Positions 1 through 5,837 of a stretch of DNA of 23,160 bases are shown in pieces. The stretch lies in the IMG/VR virus record IMGVR_UViG_3300017782_000235, positions 1-23,160 of that record, one strand, 5' to 3'. The position numbers were made by a program, and so were the translations under genes. The stretch comes from a virus. Within the stretch, counting starts at the first letter, position 1; every line of letters starts with the position of its first letter. The notes under the pieces are model-generated. The model did no database searches, was not told the origin of the DNA, and was given only the letters and a program-made list of their open reading frames with translations.

Positions 1-47
1 GTAACTGGGTTTGCAGCAAAATCTTTAAAATCTATTGGTGATTTCAT
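1..47 (-). CDS. Partial CDS, N-terminus only, unknown
   Basis: The ATG at 45-47 opens a reading frame that leaves the window after 15 codons (MKSPIDFKDFAANPV...). It begins 14 bp after the stop of the holin-like gene and follows the same leftward direction, so it is probably the next late gene. Too little is visible to name it. Confidence 0.5.
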   Translation of the reverse strand, partial: MKSPIDFKDFAANPV

Positions 48-61
48 CAACTATATTGATG

Positions 62-226
62 TTACTTGTTTTTACTTTTCCAATTGTAAAGTTTGAAAAG
101 TGAAATCGATATTGCAAGGACTAAAGATATAAAAGTAAGATACTCATTACAATCAGTTATGGATAAGCCTATAGCTCCAGCATTAGGTATTATTACCTCG
201 AGTGTGTCTTTTATGTCGCTATCCAT
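62..226 (-). CDS. Small membrane protein, holin-like (54 aa)
   Basis: A 54-aa frame starting MDSDIKDTLEVIIPNAG. It has a hydrophilic N-terminal half, one predicted membrane segment at about residues 29-46 (YLTFISLVLAISISLFKL) and a short basic tail (YNWKSKNK). This size and layout (single membrane span, charged C-terminus, next to virion genes) suits a phage holin or another small lysis or membrane protein. That role is inferred; no enzymatic or family motif proves it. It ends 14 bp before the next late gene and starts 6 bp after the stop of the structural protein gene, so it is very probably co-transcribed with both. Confidence 0.62.
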   Translation of the reverse strand: MDSDIKDTLEVIIPNAGAIGLSITDCNEYLTFISLVLAISISLFKLYNWKSKNK

Positions 227-232
227 TTTCAA

Positions 233-1048
233 TTAAAAGATTGCAATAGGTTTAACATCAGCATCTGTTCCAGTTGCCCACACTTTAACACACTGTACTG
301 GCAAATACTGTCCTACTGGAAAATTTTCAAATGTAATGTCTTGATTGTTTGCAGTGGTTACTTTAATATTTACAAACTGTTCTCCAAATGAAGATATAGT
401 ACCACCCCCACCTACATATATTAAAGCTGCACTATTAGCACTATTAACACTTAATGCTGCTGCATCTTGTGAATATATTTGATAAACATCATTTGCCGCC
501 ATTATACTTCCTCCAACACTTAACTGAGCATCATTAGTTACTGCTGTAACAAAATTTTGCGTTAAATCAGTTAAGTTATAAACTAAATAACCAACATTAA
601 TATCTAATCTGTTTATAAATCCGTTTTGTCTTAATATATAAGGCACATTATTACCAGCACCAACAGTATTATCTAAAGTAAGAGTGGTTGCGCTATCAAC
701 TGTAACTACGTGACCTGTAGTATTACCAGATGTTTCTTCTACTTGATTACCTACTTGAATAGCAAATACTTGTTGAGCTACCCCTGTTTGAGAATCGGCA
801 TCTAAAATGTAACTGTTTTTTTGAAAGTCTAGTCCAGTTCTTGAGTCTACTAAAAGATTCCCACCTCCTGCAGAGGTTGTTTGACTTGTAAAAGAGTTAG
901 AACAAGCAGATGTGTCTACTATAACTCCAGTTGCAGCTGAAGAATCTGTTCCTTGAAAAACTAATCTTCCTGGATTAGGGATATTATATGTGTCTGATTT
1001 TACAACTGGTATTGCAGACGGTGTATTTACTTGAATTTTTGAATACAT
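233..1048 (-). CDS. Probable virion structural protein (271 aa)
   Basis: The 271-aa product is rich in Thr, Val, Asn, Gly and Ala, poor in Lys, and has alternating hydrophobic residues typical of beta-rich phage capsid, decoration or tail proteins. There is no signal peptide or catalytic motif. The last ~45 residues (VNIKVTTANNQDITFENFPVG..., then VQCVKVWATGTDAD) look like the conserved C-terminal block of small structural proteins in many tailed phages, where a beta domain ends in a short hydrophobic strand. It lies between a holin-like gene and a set of tiny basic genes, consistent with the virion module. The exact role (decoration, head fibre or tail component) cannot be decided by eye. 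The composition contrasts sharply with its lysine-rich neighbours upstream. Confidence 0.7.
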   Translation of the reverse strand: MYSKIQVNTPSAIPVVKSDTYNIPNPGRLVFQGTDSSAATGVIVDTSACSNSFTSQTTSAGGGNLLVDSRTGLDFQKNSYILDADSQTGVAQQVFAIQVGNQVEETSGNTTGHVVTVDSATTLTLDNTVGAGNNVPYILRQNGFINRLDINVGYLVYNLTDLTQNFVTAVTNDAQLSVGGSIMAANDVYQIYSQDAAALSVNSANSAALIYVGGGGTISSFGEQFVNIKVTTANNQDITFENFPVGQYLPVQCVKVWATGTDADVKPIAIF

Positions 1049-1053
1049 ATTAT

Positions 1054-1230
1054 TTATTTATTATATGGAAACAATCTATTAAGTGTGTCTCTTCGTTCTG
1101 AACACCCACAGTCTTTTCCAGTTACTTTATTTACTTTATCAACTACGGCTTTTATTCCAGTAGCTTGAGTTATTTTGTGGATTGAATCTCCCAATCCTCT
1201 AGACTGAATATTTTTTCTATTTAGCTTCAT
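1054..1230 (-). CDS. Small conserved-looking phage protein, GLGD...DCGCSERR type (58 aa)
   Basis: I chose the ATG at 1228-1230; the longer frame to 1278 needs a TTG start and lies inside the neighbouring gene. The 58-aa product has a basic N-terminus (MKLNRKNIQSRGLGDS), a middle amphipathic stretch (ITQATGIKAVVDKVNKVTG) and a Cys pair in KDCGCSERRDTLNRLFPY. Similar short proteins with a GLGDxI...TGIK...CGC...LNxLFPY pattern are, from memory, common in marine phage late regions, without assigned function. It overlaps the end of the 51-aa gene upstream by 14 bp and ends 5 bp before the structural protein gene, suggesting translational coupling. Confidence 0.65.
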   Translation of the reverse strand: MKLNRKNIQSRGLGDSIHKITQATGIKAVVDKVNKVTGKDCGCSERRDTLNRLFPYNK

Positions 1231-1372
1231 CGATTTTATAACACTCACATACTTTATATGGGCAACTAGAAACCTCAAACATTAGTTTTGACATTAACCA
1301 GTTCCAAGCGCACATAAGTTTAGACCAATACTTTTGAATTATCATTCCTAAATTTACTAAAAACTTTCCCAT
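1217..1372 (-). CDS. Small Trp/Cys-containing amphipathic protein (51 aa)
   Basis: ATG at 1370-1372, TAG at 1217-1219. The product starts MGKFLVNLGMIIQKYWSKL. The first ~32 residues are hydrophobic/amphipathic with three Trp (QKYWSK, CAWNWL) and several Met. The tail SSCPYKVCECYKIDEAK has three Cys spaced CxxxxCxC. It fills an otherwise empty gap, ends 14 bp inside the next gene and begins 1 bp before the stop of the gene upstream. This tight packing is the main evidence that it is real. It may associate with membranes; function is unknown. Confidence 0.6.
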   Translation of the reverse strand: MGKFLVNLGMIIQKYWSKLMCAWNWLMSKLMFEVSSCPYKVCECYKIDEAK

Positions 1373-1573
1373 TTATTTTCTTATTAAAGAACCTAAGTGA
1401 GCGTGTACGTTTTTGTGATACTCCATTCCGTGGTTTCCACTATAAGCACGACCAGTCATTTTCTTTGCCATACCCTTACTTTCATCTCTACGTGCTTTCA
1501 TTGATTGAGATTTTTTTCCGTGCTTAGCACCTAAAGACTCATCTAAACGTGAATTATATCCTTGCTTTTTCAT
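1373..1573 (-). CDS. Small basic phage protein, unknown (66 aa)
   Basis: Very basic, hydrophilic 66-aa protein starting MKKQGYNSRLDESLGAKHGKK. It has repeated Lys/Arg-Ser-Met elements (SMKARRDESKGMAKKM) and a His-rich end (GMEYHKNVHAHLGSLIRK). It has no membrane segment or known catalytic motif. The stretch RLDESLGxKxGKKxQSMKxRRxES resembles short proteins I recall from many aquatic phage late regions; none has a known role to my knowledge. The charge suggests nucleic-acid contact, perhaps packaging or a minor virion component, but that is inference. Confidence 0.65.
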   Translation of the reverse strand: MKKQGYNSRLDESLGAKHGKKSQSMKARRDESKGMAKKMTGRAYSGNHGMEYHKNVHAHLGSLIRK

Positions 1574-1579
1574 AACTAT

Positions 1580-1744
1580 TTATTTTTTTTTATTTATTTT
1601 TCTCATATTCTTGGCGAAATTATATTTCTTCGACCCTTTAGGACAAGACTTGCTACCAAATTTTTTACCTGTGCAGTCACCTAAAGTTCCTTTTCGCTTT
1701 GCATTTGCAAAAACTTTTTGAATAAATTTTTTATCTTTCGCCAT
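1580..1744 (-). CDS. Small lysine-rich protein (54 aa)
   Basis: ATG at 1742-1744, TAA at 1580-1582. The 54-aa product starts MAKDKKFIQKVFANAKRKGT and contains two Cys (DCTGKKFGSKSC) and a C-terminal lysine run. It begins 24 bp downstream of a promoter-like TATCTTTG box (minus strand), so it is probably the first gene of a transcript. The MxKDKKFIQK start resembles other small phage proteins. Function unknown; nucleic-acid binding is plausible from charge alone. Confidence 0.62.
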   Translation of the reverse strand: MAKDKKFIQKVFANAKRKGTLGDCTGKKFGSKSCPKGSKKYNFAKNMRKINKKK

Positions 1745-1767
1745 AAATATCTAAATTATTTATTTGA

Positions 1768-1794
1768 CAAAGATAGTAATATTTTATTTTGCAA
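1768..1794 (-). promoter_or_regulatory. Minus-strand promoter, TTGCA-N14-TATCTTTG
   Basis: On the minus strand TTGCA (1790-1794) is followed after exactly 14 nt by TATCTTTG (1768-1775), matching the Bacteroidota -33/-7 pattern (TTG ... TAnnTTTG). The same boxes with the same spacing occur at 3023-3049. The box lies 24 bp before the start of the 54-aa gene and overlaps the 3' end of the 93-aa gene, so it gives an internal start in the late block. Confidence 0.6.
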
Positions 1795-1796
1795 TT

Positions 1797-2078
1797 TTAA
1801 CACTTCCAACGTCTCCTTGCTTGCCTAATTCTAGAGTTAGGGTCGTTTCTTGTAGCAGCACTACTTCTTTTAAGTTGACCTAAACTTCTAGCGCAATAAG
1901 ACTTTCTTCTTTTAGCAGCTTTACTGCCAGGCTTAACTTTTCCAGTAACAGCAGTTTTTAATTTACTACCAGGATTAGCTTTTCTATAAGCAGCTACACC
2001 TTTCTTAGTCATACCAGCGCCTTTTTTTGTAGGACGATAGTTTGCGTTTTTTCCTTTAGTAGTTTTTCTTATAGCCAT
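1797..2078 (-). CDS. Basic phage protein, AAYRKANPGSKLKTAVTG type (93 aa)
   Basis: A 93-aa strongly basic protein. It has a disordered Lys/Gly N-terminus, a central element TKKGVAAYRKANPGSKLKTA and VTGKVKPGSKAAKRRKSYCAR, and an end PNSRIRQARRRWKC. This order of segments (GMTKKGVAAYRKxNPGSKLKTAVTG ... RRKSxCAR ... RxARRRWKC) is one I recognise as widespread in tailed phages of marine bacteria, encoded near virion genes and usually annotated hypothetical. DNA contact or virion assembly is a reasonable guess from the charge. Its ATG overlaps the stop of the upstream gene by one base (TAATG), indicating coupled translation. Confidence 0.72.
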   Translation of the reverse strand: MAIRKTTKGKNANYRPTKKGAGMTKKGVAAYRKANPGSKLKTAVTGKVKPGSKAAKRRKSYCARSLGQLKRSSAATRNDPNSRIRQARRRWKC

Positions 2079-2308
2079 TACCTTACACCTTTAACATTTC
2101 TAACAAATTGTTTTCCTTTAGCTCCTTCTCTTTTCTTTTTCTTTGCCGTAGAGGCTAACTTACTTTTCGATAGTCTTCTAGCTTTAGCTAATGGTAGACA
2201 TCTGTCTGGGTTTTTTTTATTTTTACTTGTACCACAAGGACCTTTGATTTTACCATCAGTTCCAATACGTACCCATTTCTGGTCTCGCCATTTTTTTAAC
2301 TCACCCAT
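2078..2308 (-). CDS. Basic phage protein, KWVRIGTDGKIKGPCGTSK type (76 aa)
   Basis: The 76-aa product starts MGELKKWRDQKWVRIGTDG. It has a short ordered-looking segment with two Cys (GPCGTSKNKKNPDRCLP) followed by a Lys/Arg/Ala-rich helical tail (AKARRLSKSKLASTAKKKK). The segment WVRIxTDGKIxGPCGTSKxKKxPDRCLP recurs, from memory, in many phage proteins alone or in longer polypeptides. The paired Cys might bind metal or form a disulfide. It sits in the coupled small-gene run: its start overlaps the preceding stop by one base and its stop overlaps the next start. Function unknown. Confidence 0.72.
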   Translation of the reverse strand: MGELKKWRDQKWVRIGTDGKIKGPCGTSKNKKNPDRCLPLAKARRLSKSKLASTAKKKKREGAKGKQFVRNVKGVR

Positions 2309-2430
2309 TACTTCTTTTTGCCTTTCTTTTGTTTTTTCATTTTTAGAACTTTAAAATCAGCTCCTGTAATTTTATCAAAAGGCATAGCCATTCGTGCAAT
2401 CTTTCTTTGTCCTTTACTTAATTTACTCAT
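2308..2430 (-). CDS. Tiny basic protein (40 aa)
   Basis: ATG at 2428-2430, TAA at 2308-2310. The product starts MSKLSKGQRKIARMAMPFDK, continues ITGADFKVLKM and ends in KKQKKGKKK. The pattern SKLSKxQxxIAxxAxPxDKITGxDFxxL resembles a short phage protein seen in many late regions. Its TAA overlaps the following ATG by one base, and its ATG overlaps the preceding TGA (ATGA). That double coupling is strong evidence that so short a frame is real. Confidence 0.68.
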   Translation of the reverse strand: MSKLSKGQRKIARMAMPFDKITGADFKVLKMKKQKKGKKK

Positions 2431-2549
2431 TTCTTTTTCTTTTTAGGCATAGACTTAATCATCTTTTCAATTTTTGCAGCTTGTGCAGCGTGCATTTTAG
2501 AAGCACCTTTAAGCTGTTTTACAATTTCTTTCATTTTCATTACATTCAT
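2427..2549 (-). CDS. Tiny Lys/Met-rich helical protein (40 aa)
   Basis: ATG at 2547-2549, TGA at 2427-2429, with a 4-bp ATGA overlap to the next gene. The product starts MNVMKMKEIVKQLKGASKMH. Heptad-like spacing of hydrophobics through AAQAAKIEKMIKSM suggests a single amphipathic helix with a polylysine tail (PKKKKK). It uses TGA as a true stop, which matters for interpreting the TGA at 8969-8971. Function unknown. Confidence 0.66.
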   Translation of the reverse strand: MNVMKMKEIVKQLKGASKMHAAQAAKIEKMIKSMPKKKKK

Positions 2550-2551
2550 AT

Positions 2552-2710
2552 CTATTTCTTTTTTGAGCCTTTGGCGTAGTTAGGGTCTTTACAATATTTA
2601 CTGGCAGCCATATTTGCGTATGCAGAAGGGTATTTATCAAAAGTTCTTTTCGCCCAAGCAATTCCTGCTGGACAAATTTTATTACTTTTTTTAGTTCTAC
2701 CTTTAGCCAT
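2552..2710 (-). CDS. Small basic protein, KICPxG...FDxYPSAYA type (52 aa)
   Basis: ATG at 2708-2710, TAG at 2552-2554. The product starts MAKGRTKKSNKICPAGIAWA and continues KRTFDKYPSAYANMAASKYC. The pattern KICPxGxxxAKRxFDxxPSAYAxxxAxxxC is familiar from many phage hypothetical proteins, where the two Cys and the aromatic FDxYPSAYA core are the conserved part. It probably forms a small folded unit. It is coupled to the upstream gene by a TAATG overlap. Function unknown. Confidence 0.7.
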   Translation of the reverse strand: MAKGRTKKSNKICPAGIAWAKRTFDKYPSAYANMAASKYCKDPNYAKGSKKK

Positions 2711-2820
2711 TAGTATTTTTTACTTTTTCTTACTTTTAATCCTTTTTTCTTTGCTGCTTTTTTAGCTGCTGCTTTTCCTTTTTTAGTATAAGCGTATGTT
2801 TTTTTTCCTACTTTAGGCAT
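2710..2820 (-). CDS. Tiny Lys/Ala-rich protein (36 aa)
   Basis: ATG at 2818-2820, TAA at 2710-2712. The product begins MPKVGKKTYAYTKKGK, continues with an AAAKKAAKKKG helix and ends KVRKSKKY; about 40% of residues are lysine. It overlaps the upstream gene by 8 bp and its stop shares a base with the next start (TAATG). The composition resembles histone-tail or protamine-like DNA-binding peptides; packaging or condensation of phage DNA is a speculative role. Confidence 0.62.
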   Translation of the reverse strand: MPKVGKKTYAYTKKGKAAAKKAAKKKGLKVRKSKKY

Positions 2821-3007
2821 AATTTGGTTTTTTAGTTATGGGTTTCTTTTTATATTTCTGAGCAAAAGAATTTAATCCTTTCAACTTTCCTAAACCGTGA
2901 ATAATATTTTTCTTTGGTTTAGTTTTTTGTTTAGTACTTTTCTTTTTTTTAGCTACTTGAGCCTTGTAAGTTTCTAAATAGTTTAATGAATTATTTTCTG
3001 TCGCCAT
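2813..3007 (-). CDS. Lysine-rich small protein, first gene of the small-gene run (64 aa)
   Basis: The 64-aa product has an acidic/neutral start (MATENNSLNYLETYKAQ) and then a long lysine-rich segment (KKKKSTKQKTKPKKN, later KYKKKPITKKP) around a short GLGKLKGLNSFAQ motif. It is probably largely disordered. It starts 16 bp downstream of a TATCTTTG promoter box and leads the coupled run that continues to 1797. Function unknown; nucleic-acid binding is likely from composition. Confidence 0.66.
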   Translation of the reverse strand: MATENNSLNYLETYKAQVAKKKKSTKQKTKPKKNIIHGLGKLKGLNSFAQKYKKKPITKKPNYA

Positions 3008-3022
3008 TTTTTATTATTTTTA

Positions 3023-3049
3023 CAAAGATACAAATTAAATAAAATGCAA
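3023..3049 (-). promoter_or_regulatory. Late-type minus-strand promoter TTGCA-N14-TATCTTTG, overlapping a divergent start codon
   Basis: On the minus strand TTGCA (3045-3049) and TATCTTTG (3023-3030) are 14 nt apart, identical in boxes and spacing to 1768-1794. The -33 box overlaps the plus-strand ATG at 3044-3046 of the winged-helix-like gene. It probably drives the small-gene run. Confidence 0.62.
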
Positions 3050-3475
3050 ACAGACTATTTAAAATACTGGCGAGTAATACGCTATTACGTTAAGGCTAAG
3101 TACAATATAAGCACTGGAGAGTTAGATATGTTGTTATTTCTTTACTCAGAAGATTATTTTAGTAAAGATAAATTTAACGAGTTTGATGAGCTACTAAGTT
3201 GGAACGTGAATAGATTTGATAAGCTTTTAAGAGATGGATGGATAGAAGTGTTTCGTAAACGTGCTGGCAAAACAAAAGGACTATACGAATTATCATACAA
3301 ATCTAAAAGAATGATTAACTCTATTTATAAAAAATTAAATGGAGAAGAAATACCTAGTTCAGAACACAACCCTATTTTTCATAGAAATGTAAAATACACC
3401 GATAAGGTTTATAGAAACTTTATAAAAGAAATGAATAAAACTATAAAACTACAACAACGTCTCTCTCAGAAATAA
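3044..3475 (+). CDS. Winged-helix-like DNA-binding protein, putative regulator (143 aa)
   Basis: The product looks mainly helical with a likely wing. LKYWRVIRYYVKAKYNISTGELDMLLFLYSEDYFS resembles the first helices of MarR/PadR-like winged-helix proteins. It is followed by a probable recognition segment (FDELLSWNVNRFDKLLRDGWIEVFRKR) and the strand-turn-strand expected for a wing (GKTKGLYELSYKSKRMINSIYKKL). The C-terminal ~40 residues are basic and helical. The family assignment is by pattern only. It is the only plus-strand gene among the left-end minus-strand genes. Its start codon lies within the -33 box of the opposing promoter, so binding near its own gene could control the late small-gene run. 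It converges with groES, overlapping its 3' end by 35 bp. Confidence 0.6.
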   Translation: MQTDYLKYWRVIRYYVKAKYNISTGELDMLLFLYSEDYFSKDKFNEFDELLSWNVNRFDKLLRDGWIEVFRKRAGKTKGLYELSYKSKRMINSIYKKLNGEEIPSSEHNPIFHRNVKYTDKVYRNFIKEMNKTIKLQQRLSQK

Positions 3476-3698
3476 TGGTGCAAGGCTTGTTGTCAATTAA
3501 CATTGTATAGCCAGTTCGTGAATCAAAATATATAGTATCTCCTTTGTTTATATTTTTAACCTCAGTGCCTGGTGCAATAACTATTGCTTTTCTATATCTT
3601 AGTTCATCAACATCTTTATCAGATAAAATTAATCCAGAGTCTGTTACTATTTCTTCCTCAACAATATTTATTGCTATATATTTATTTATTGGCTTCAT
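3441..3698 (-). CDS. groES: GroES-like co-chaperonin (Cpn10), phage-encoded
   Basis: The 85-aa product has Cpn10 features in order: N-terminal strand MKPINKYIAINIVEEE, a mobile-loop region carrying the GroEL-contact-like hydrophobic triplet (VTDSGLILSDK, LIL in place of the usual IVL), a middle RYRKAIVIAPGTEV (GxVxAvGpG equivalent), NINKGDTIYFDSRTGYTM (vkvGDxVlf equivalent), and the end TIISERDVVVVL (yliv.e.DILaiv equivalent). E. coli GroES is 97 aa; the roof-loop region is short here. I chose the ATG at 3696-3698; the longer frame to 3707 begins with TTG. It overlaps the groEL 3' end by 17 bp, so both are translated from one leftward message. The product should cap the GroEL ring while a phage or host protein folds. 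Confidence 0.88.
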   Translation of the reverse strand: MKPINKYIAINIVEEEIVTDSGLILSDKDVDELRYRKAIVIAPGTEVKNINKGDTIYFDSRTGYTMLIDNKPCTIISERDVVVVL

Positions 3699-5331
3699 CA
3701 GATTCAAATGTTCTTGCCATAGTGATTATAGCATTAGTACTTAGTATAGTTGTAGCCACAGATACTGCGTTTTGTAATGCGTGCTTTGTAACTTTCATAG
3801 GGTCAATAACCCCCATATCTAATAAGTCACCATACAATTCATTTTTCACATCATAACCGTGTGCAGGATTTACAATATCTTTATATATTTCATCATATTG
3901 TAGACCTGCGTTTCTTAAGATTTGATTTATAGGAGCTGTTAATGCTTGTCCTAAAATTGCGTAAGCAATTTTTTTTGAATTTTCAAGTGGTTTATAATCC
4001 TCGTCTTTATTATTTTCAGCTATAGCCCTATATGCTTTAGCGATATTGTTTAAGGCAGTTCCACCCCCAGGCAGTATCCCCTCTAATAAAGCAGAGCGAA
4101 CAGCACATACAGCATCGTCTACTCTATCATAAAGTTCTTTTTGTTCAATTTCAGTTTGACCCCCTACATTAATAACACCTATTCCACCTGTCAAAGATGC
4201 GATTCGTGTAGATATAAAGTCTTTATCTGTTTTAGAAGTAGCATTTTTATGAGCATCCCATAGCTCCTCTACTCTTTTATTAACCACATCTTCATCCACA
4301 TCTTTATCTTTTATTATGACTGTTGAGTCACGTCCAACTATCACCTTGGCTGCGTGACCCAAATCATTAAAGTTTATTAAACTTAAATCATCACCAGTCT
4401 TTTCTGAAAAGTATGTAGCGCCAACTGATATTGCAATATCTTGCATTAACTCGTGCTGCTTATATCCAAACTGTGGGGGATTAATATTACATAACTTAAG
4501 TCCGTTCTTAACTACGTTAGCAGCTAATGTATTAATTACATTATCACTACAAGGACAAATAAGTAATAGTTTTTTTCTTTCTTGAATTATTGGTTTTAAA
4601 ATATTCTCAATGTTTAATATATTATCAACCGATGCGTCAGACACTAATATATAAGTATCTTCAAGAACACACTCATCTTTTTTCTGGTCATTAATAAATA
4701 ATGGAGAATTGTATCCTCTTTCAACTTTAATACCGTTAGTAATATCACTATACGTCTCGCTAGTCTGTGAACGTTCTACAGTTACTATTCCTGTTTTACC
4801 AACTGTGTTGTATGTTTTAGCAATAGTATTACCAATCTCTTTGTCTCCGTTAGCAGAAATTATAGCAACATCCTTAAGCCTTCTTTTAGATATTGGCTTT
4901 GACATACTCTTAAGTTGAGTAATAATTGGATTTACTTCATTATTAATAATCTTTAATATTTCTGTTCTATTGTCTGTATCTTTAATTAAATAATTTCCAG
5001 ACTTAACTAAAGCTTCTGTCAATACAATTGCTGTTGTGGTTCCATCTCCAGCCGATGTAGCTGTTTTGTCTGCAGCCTCTTTCATCATACGTACTGCTAA
5101 ATTTTCTACAGGATGCATTAGGTCTACAGCTTTTGCAACCGTAACTCCATCTTTCGTTATAGTAATTCCTTGTGTGTGATTTGGTGATTCAATAAGAACA
5201 GTATGTCCTCTTGGACCCAATGTACTTTTTACAGCATCAGCAATTTTACTTATTCCATTTATTAATGAGTTTCTGCCTTGAGTTCCAAACTTAAGGTCTT
5301 TGGGAGAGTAACCTCCAACTGGTGGATTCAT
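3682..5331 (-). CDS. groEL: GroEL-type chaperonin (Cpn60), phage-encoded (549 aa)
   Basis: Full-length group I chaperonin, 549 aa against 548 in E. coli, in the cytosolic folding-chamber family. Nucleotide-binding motifs are intact: LGPRG (38-42), KDGVTVAKAV (60-69), GDGTTTA (95-101) and the hydrolysis-site Asp in RVDDAV (Asp406, matching GroEL Asp398), followed by EGILPGGGTAL. The apical domain is recognisable (CVLEDTYILVSD...PPQFGYKQHELMQDIA), as is the C-terminal DPMKVTKHALQNAVSVA. The Gly-Gly-Met tail is missing; the protein ends TFESDEANK. Asn/Lys/Ile-rich composition matches the window. groES follows and overlaps it, the reverse of the usual bacterial groES-groEL order. It has its own promoter (5356-5385). 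It probably folds capsid or other virion proteins, as phage chaperonins are known or presumed to do. Confidence 0.93.
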   Translation of the reverse strand: MNPPVGGYSPKDLKFGTQGRNSLINGISKIADAVKSTLGPRGHTVLIESPNHTQGITITKDGVTVAKAVDLMHPVENLAVRMMKEAADKTATSAGDGTTTAIVLTEALVKSGNYLIKDTDNRTEILKIINNEVNPIITQLKSMSKPISKRRLKDVAIISANGDKEIGNTIAKTYNTVGKTGIVTVERSQTSETYSDITNGIKVERGYNSPLFINDQKKDECVLEDTYILVSDASVDNILNIENILKPIIQERKKLLLICPCSDNVINTLAANVVKNGLKLCNINPPQFGYKQHELMQDIAISVGATYFSEKTGDDLSLINFNDLGHAAKVIVGRDSTVIIKDKDVDEDVVNKRVEELWDAHKNATSKTDKDFISTRIASLTGGIGVINVGGQTEIEQKELYDRVDDAVCAVRSALLEGILPGGGTALNNIAKAYRAIAENNKDEDYKPLENSKKIAYAILGQALTAPINQILRNAGLQYDEIYKDIVNPAHGYDVKNELYGDLLDMGVIDPMKVTKHALQNAVSVATTILSTNAIITMARTFESDEANK

Positions 5332-5355
5332 ATTATATTAAATTTAATTTGAAAA

Positions 5356-5385
5356 CAAATATACAATATTAAACTTAATGTCAAA
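5356..5385 (-). promoter_or_regulatory. Promoter for groEL-groES, TTTG-N18-TATATTTG
   Basis: On the minus strand TTTG (5382-5385) precedes TATATTTG (5356-5363) by 18 nt, fitting the Bacteroidota TTTG/TAnnTTTG pattern. The -7 box is 24 bp before the groEL ATG. No heat-shock CIRCE inverted repeat is visible. Confidence 0.6.
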
Positions 5386-5462
5386 TTTTTGTTTCTCTAT
5401 TATATATATATATTTATTAATACACTTATAAAAAATATTTCACTACAGTTTGGTGACAAAAT

Positions 5463-5562
5463 CGACATAATCGACATAAGTATTTAAAATCAATTAGTTA
5501 GCTTTTTATAATCGACATAATATTAACATAGTCTTGACATAAATATTTAAAAACCGACATAA
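5463..5562. repeat. Cluster of CGACATAA repeats (left locus)
   Basis: The 8-mer CGACATAA occurs at 5463-5470, 5472-5479, 5513-5520 and 5555-5562, with the variant TGACATAA at 5535-5542, all in the same orientation. Gaps of 9, 22 and 20 bp between neighbouring copies suggest helical phasing. The same motif clusters upstream of the primase-helicase at 14921-15105. It lies between groEL and the terminator of the 69-aa gene, where no gene is present. Likely protein-binding iterons or an operator; the protein is unknown. Confidence 0.7.
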
Positions 5563-5587
5563 AAAAAAGGAGAACCTAAGCTCTCCT
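5561..5587 (-). terminator. Rho-independent terminator for the 69-aa gene
   Basis: Read on the minus strand, AGGAGA (5582-5587) and TCTCCT (5568-5573) form a 6-bp stem with an 8-nt loop, followed by a run of eight T (5560-5567). It lies 28 bp past the stop of the small leftward gene at 5616. Confidence 0.75.
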
Positions 5588-5615
5588 AATTTCACAAACA
5601 AACAAACAAACACTT

Positions 5616-5825
5616 TTACATACTTCTATATTTCTTTCGCATCTCTGCTCTTTCAATTCCGTCAGCTATCATTTTAATCTTTCTGTCTTCATCAATTATT
5701 CTTTTCATATTAGCAGCTCTTTCAATTCCCATCATACCATCTGGTCTGTTGTTAATCAATCTGCCTTTATACATATCGAGTCCAGCCATATCGTCTAACA
5801 CTCTATTAAGATTTACTTTTGCCAT
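5616..5825 (-). CDS. Small charged helical protein, unknown (69 aa)
   Basis: I use the ATG at 5823-5825 (MAKVNLNRVLDDMAGLDMYKG). The frame stays open to 5954, but that extension covers the GC-rich island and poly-T tracts and lacks coding character. The product is strongly charged (many Arg, Lys, Asp, Glu) with helix-favouring ends (ANMKRIIDEDRKIKMIADGIERAEMRKKYRSM). It has no membrane segment or known motif. It has its own promoter-like box upstream and a terminator downstream, so it is a single-gene transcript next to the CGACATAA cluster. It could bind nucleic acid or another protein; nothing in the sequence decides this. Confidence 0.6.
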   Translation of the reverse strand: MAKVNLNRVLDDMAGLDMYKGRLINNRPDGMMGIERAANMKRIIDEDRKIKMIADGIERAEMRKKYRSM

Positions 5826-5837
5826 TTCTTTTTTTTG

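Noticed and set aside
2394-2579. Plus-strand 61-aa Phe-rich frame opposite the small basic genes
   Set aside because: Antisense shadow of lysine codons (TTT/TTC) of the minus-strand genes.
3699-3707. Earlier start for groES at 3707
   Set aside because: It is a TTG, while an ATG three codons later gives the normal Cpn10 N-terminus.
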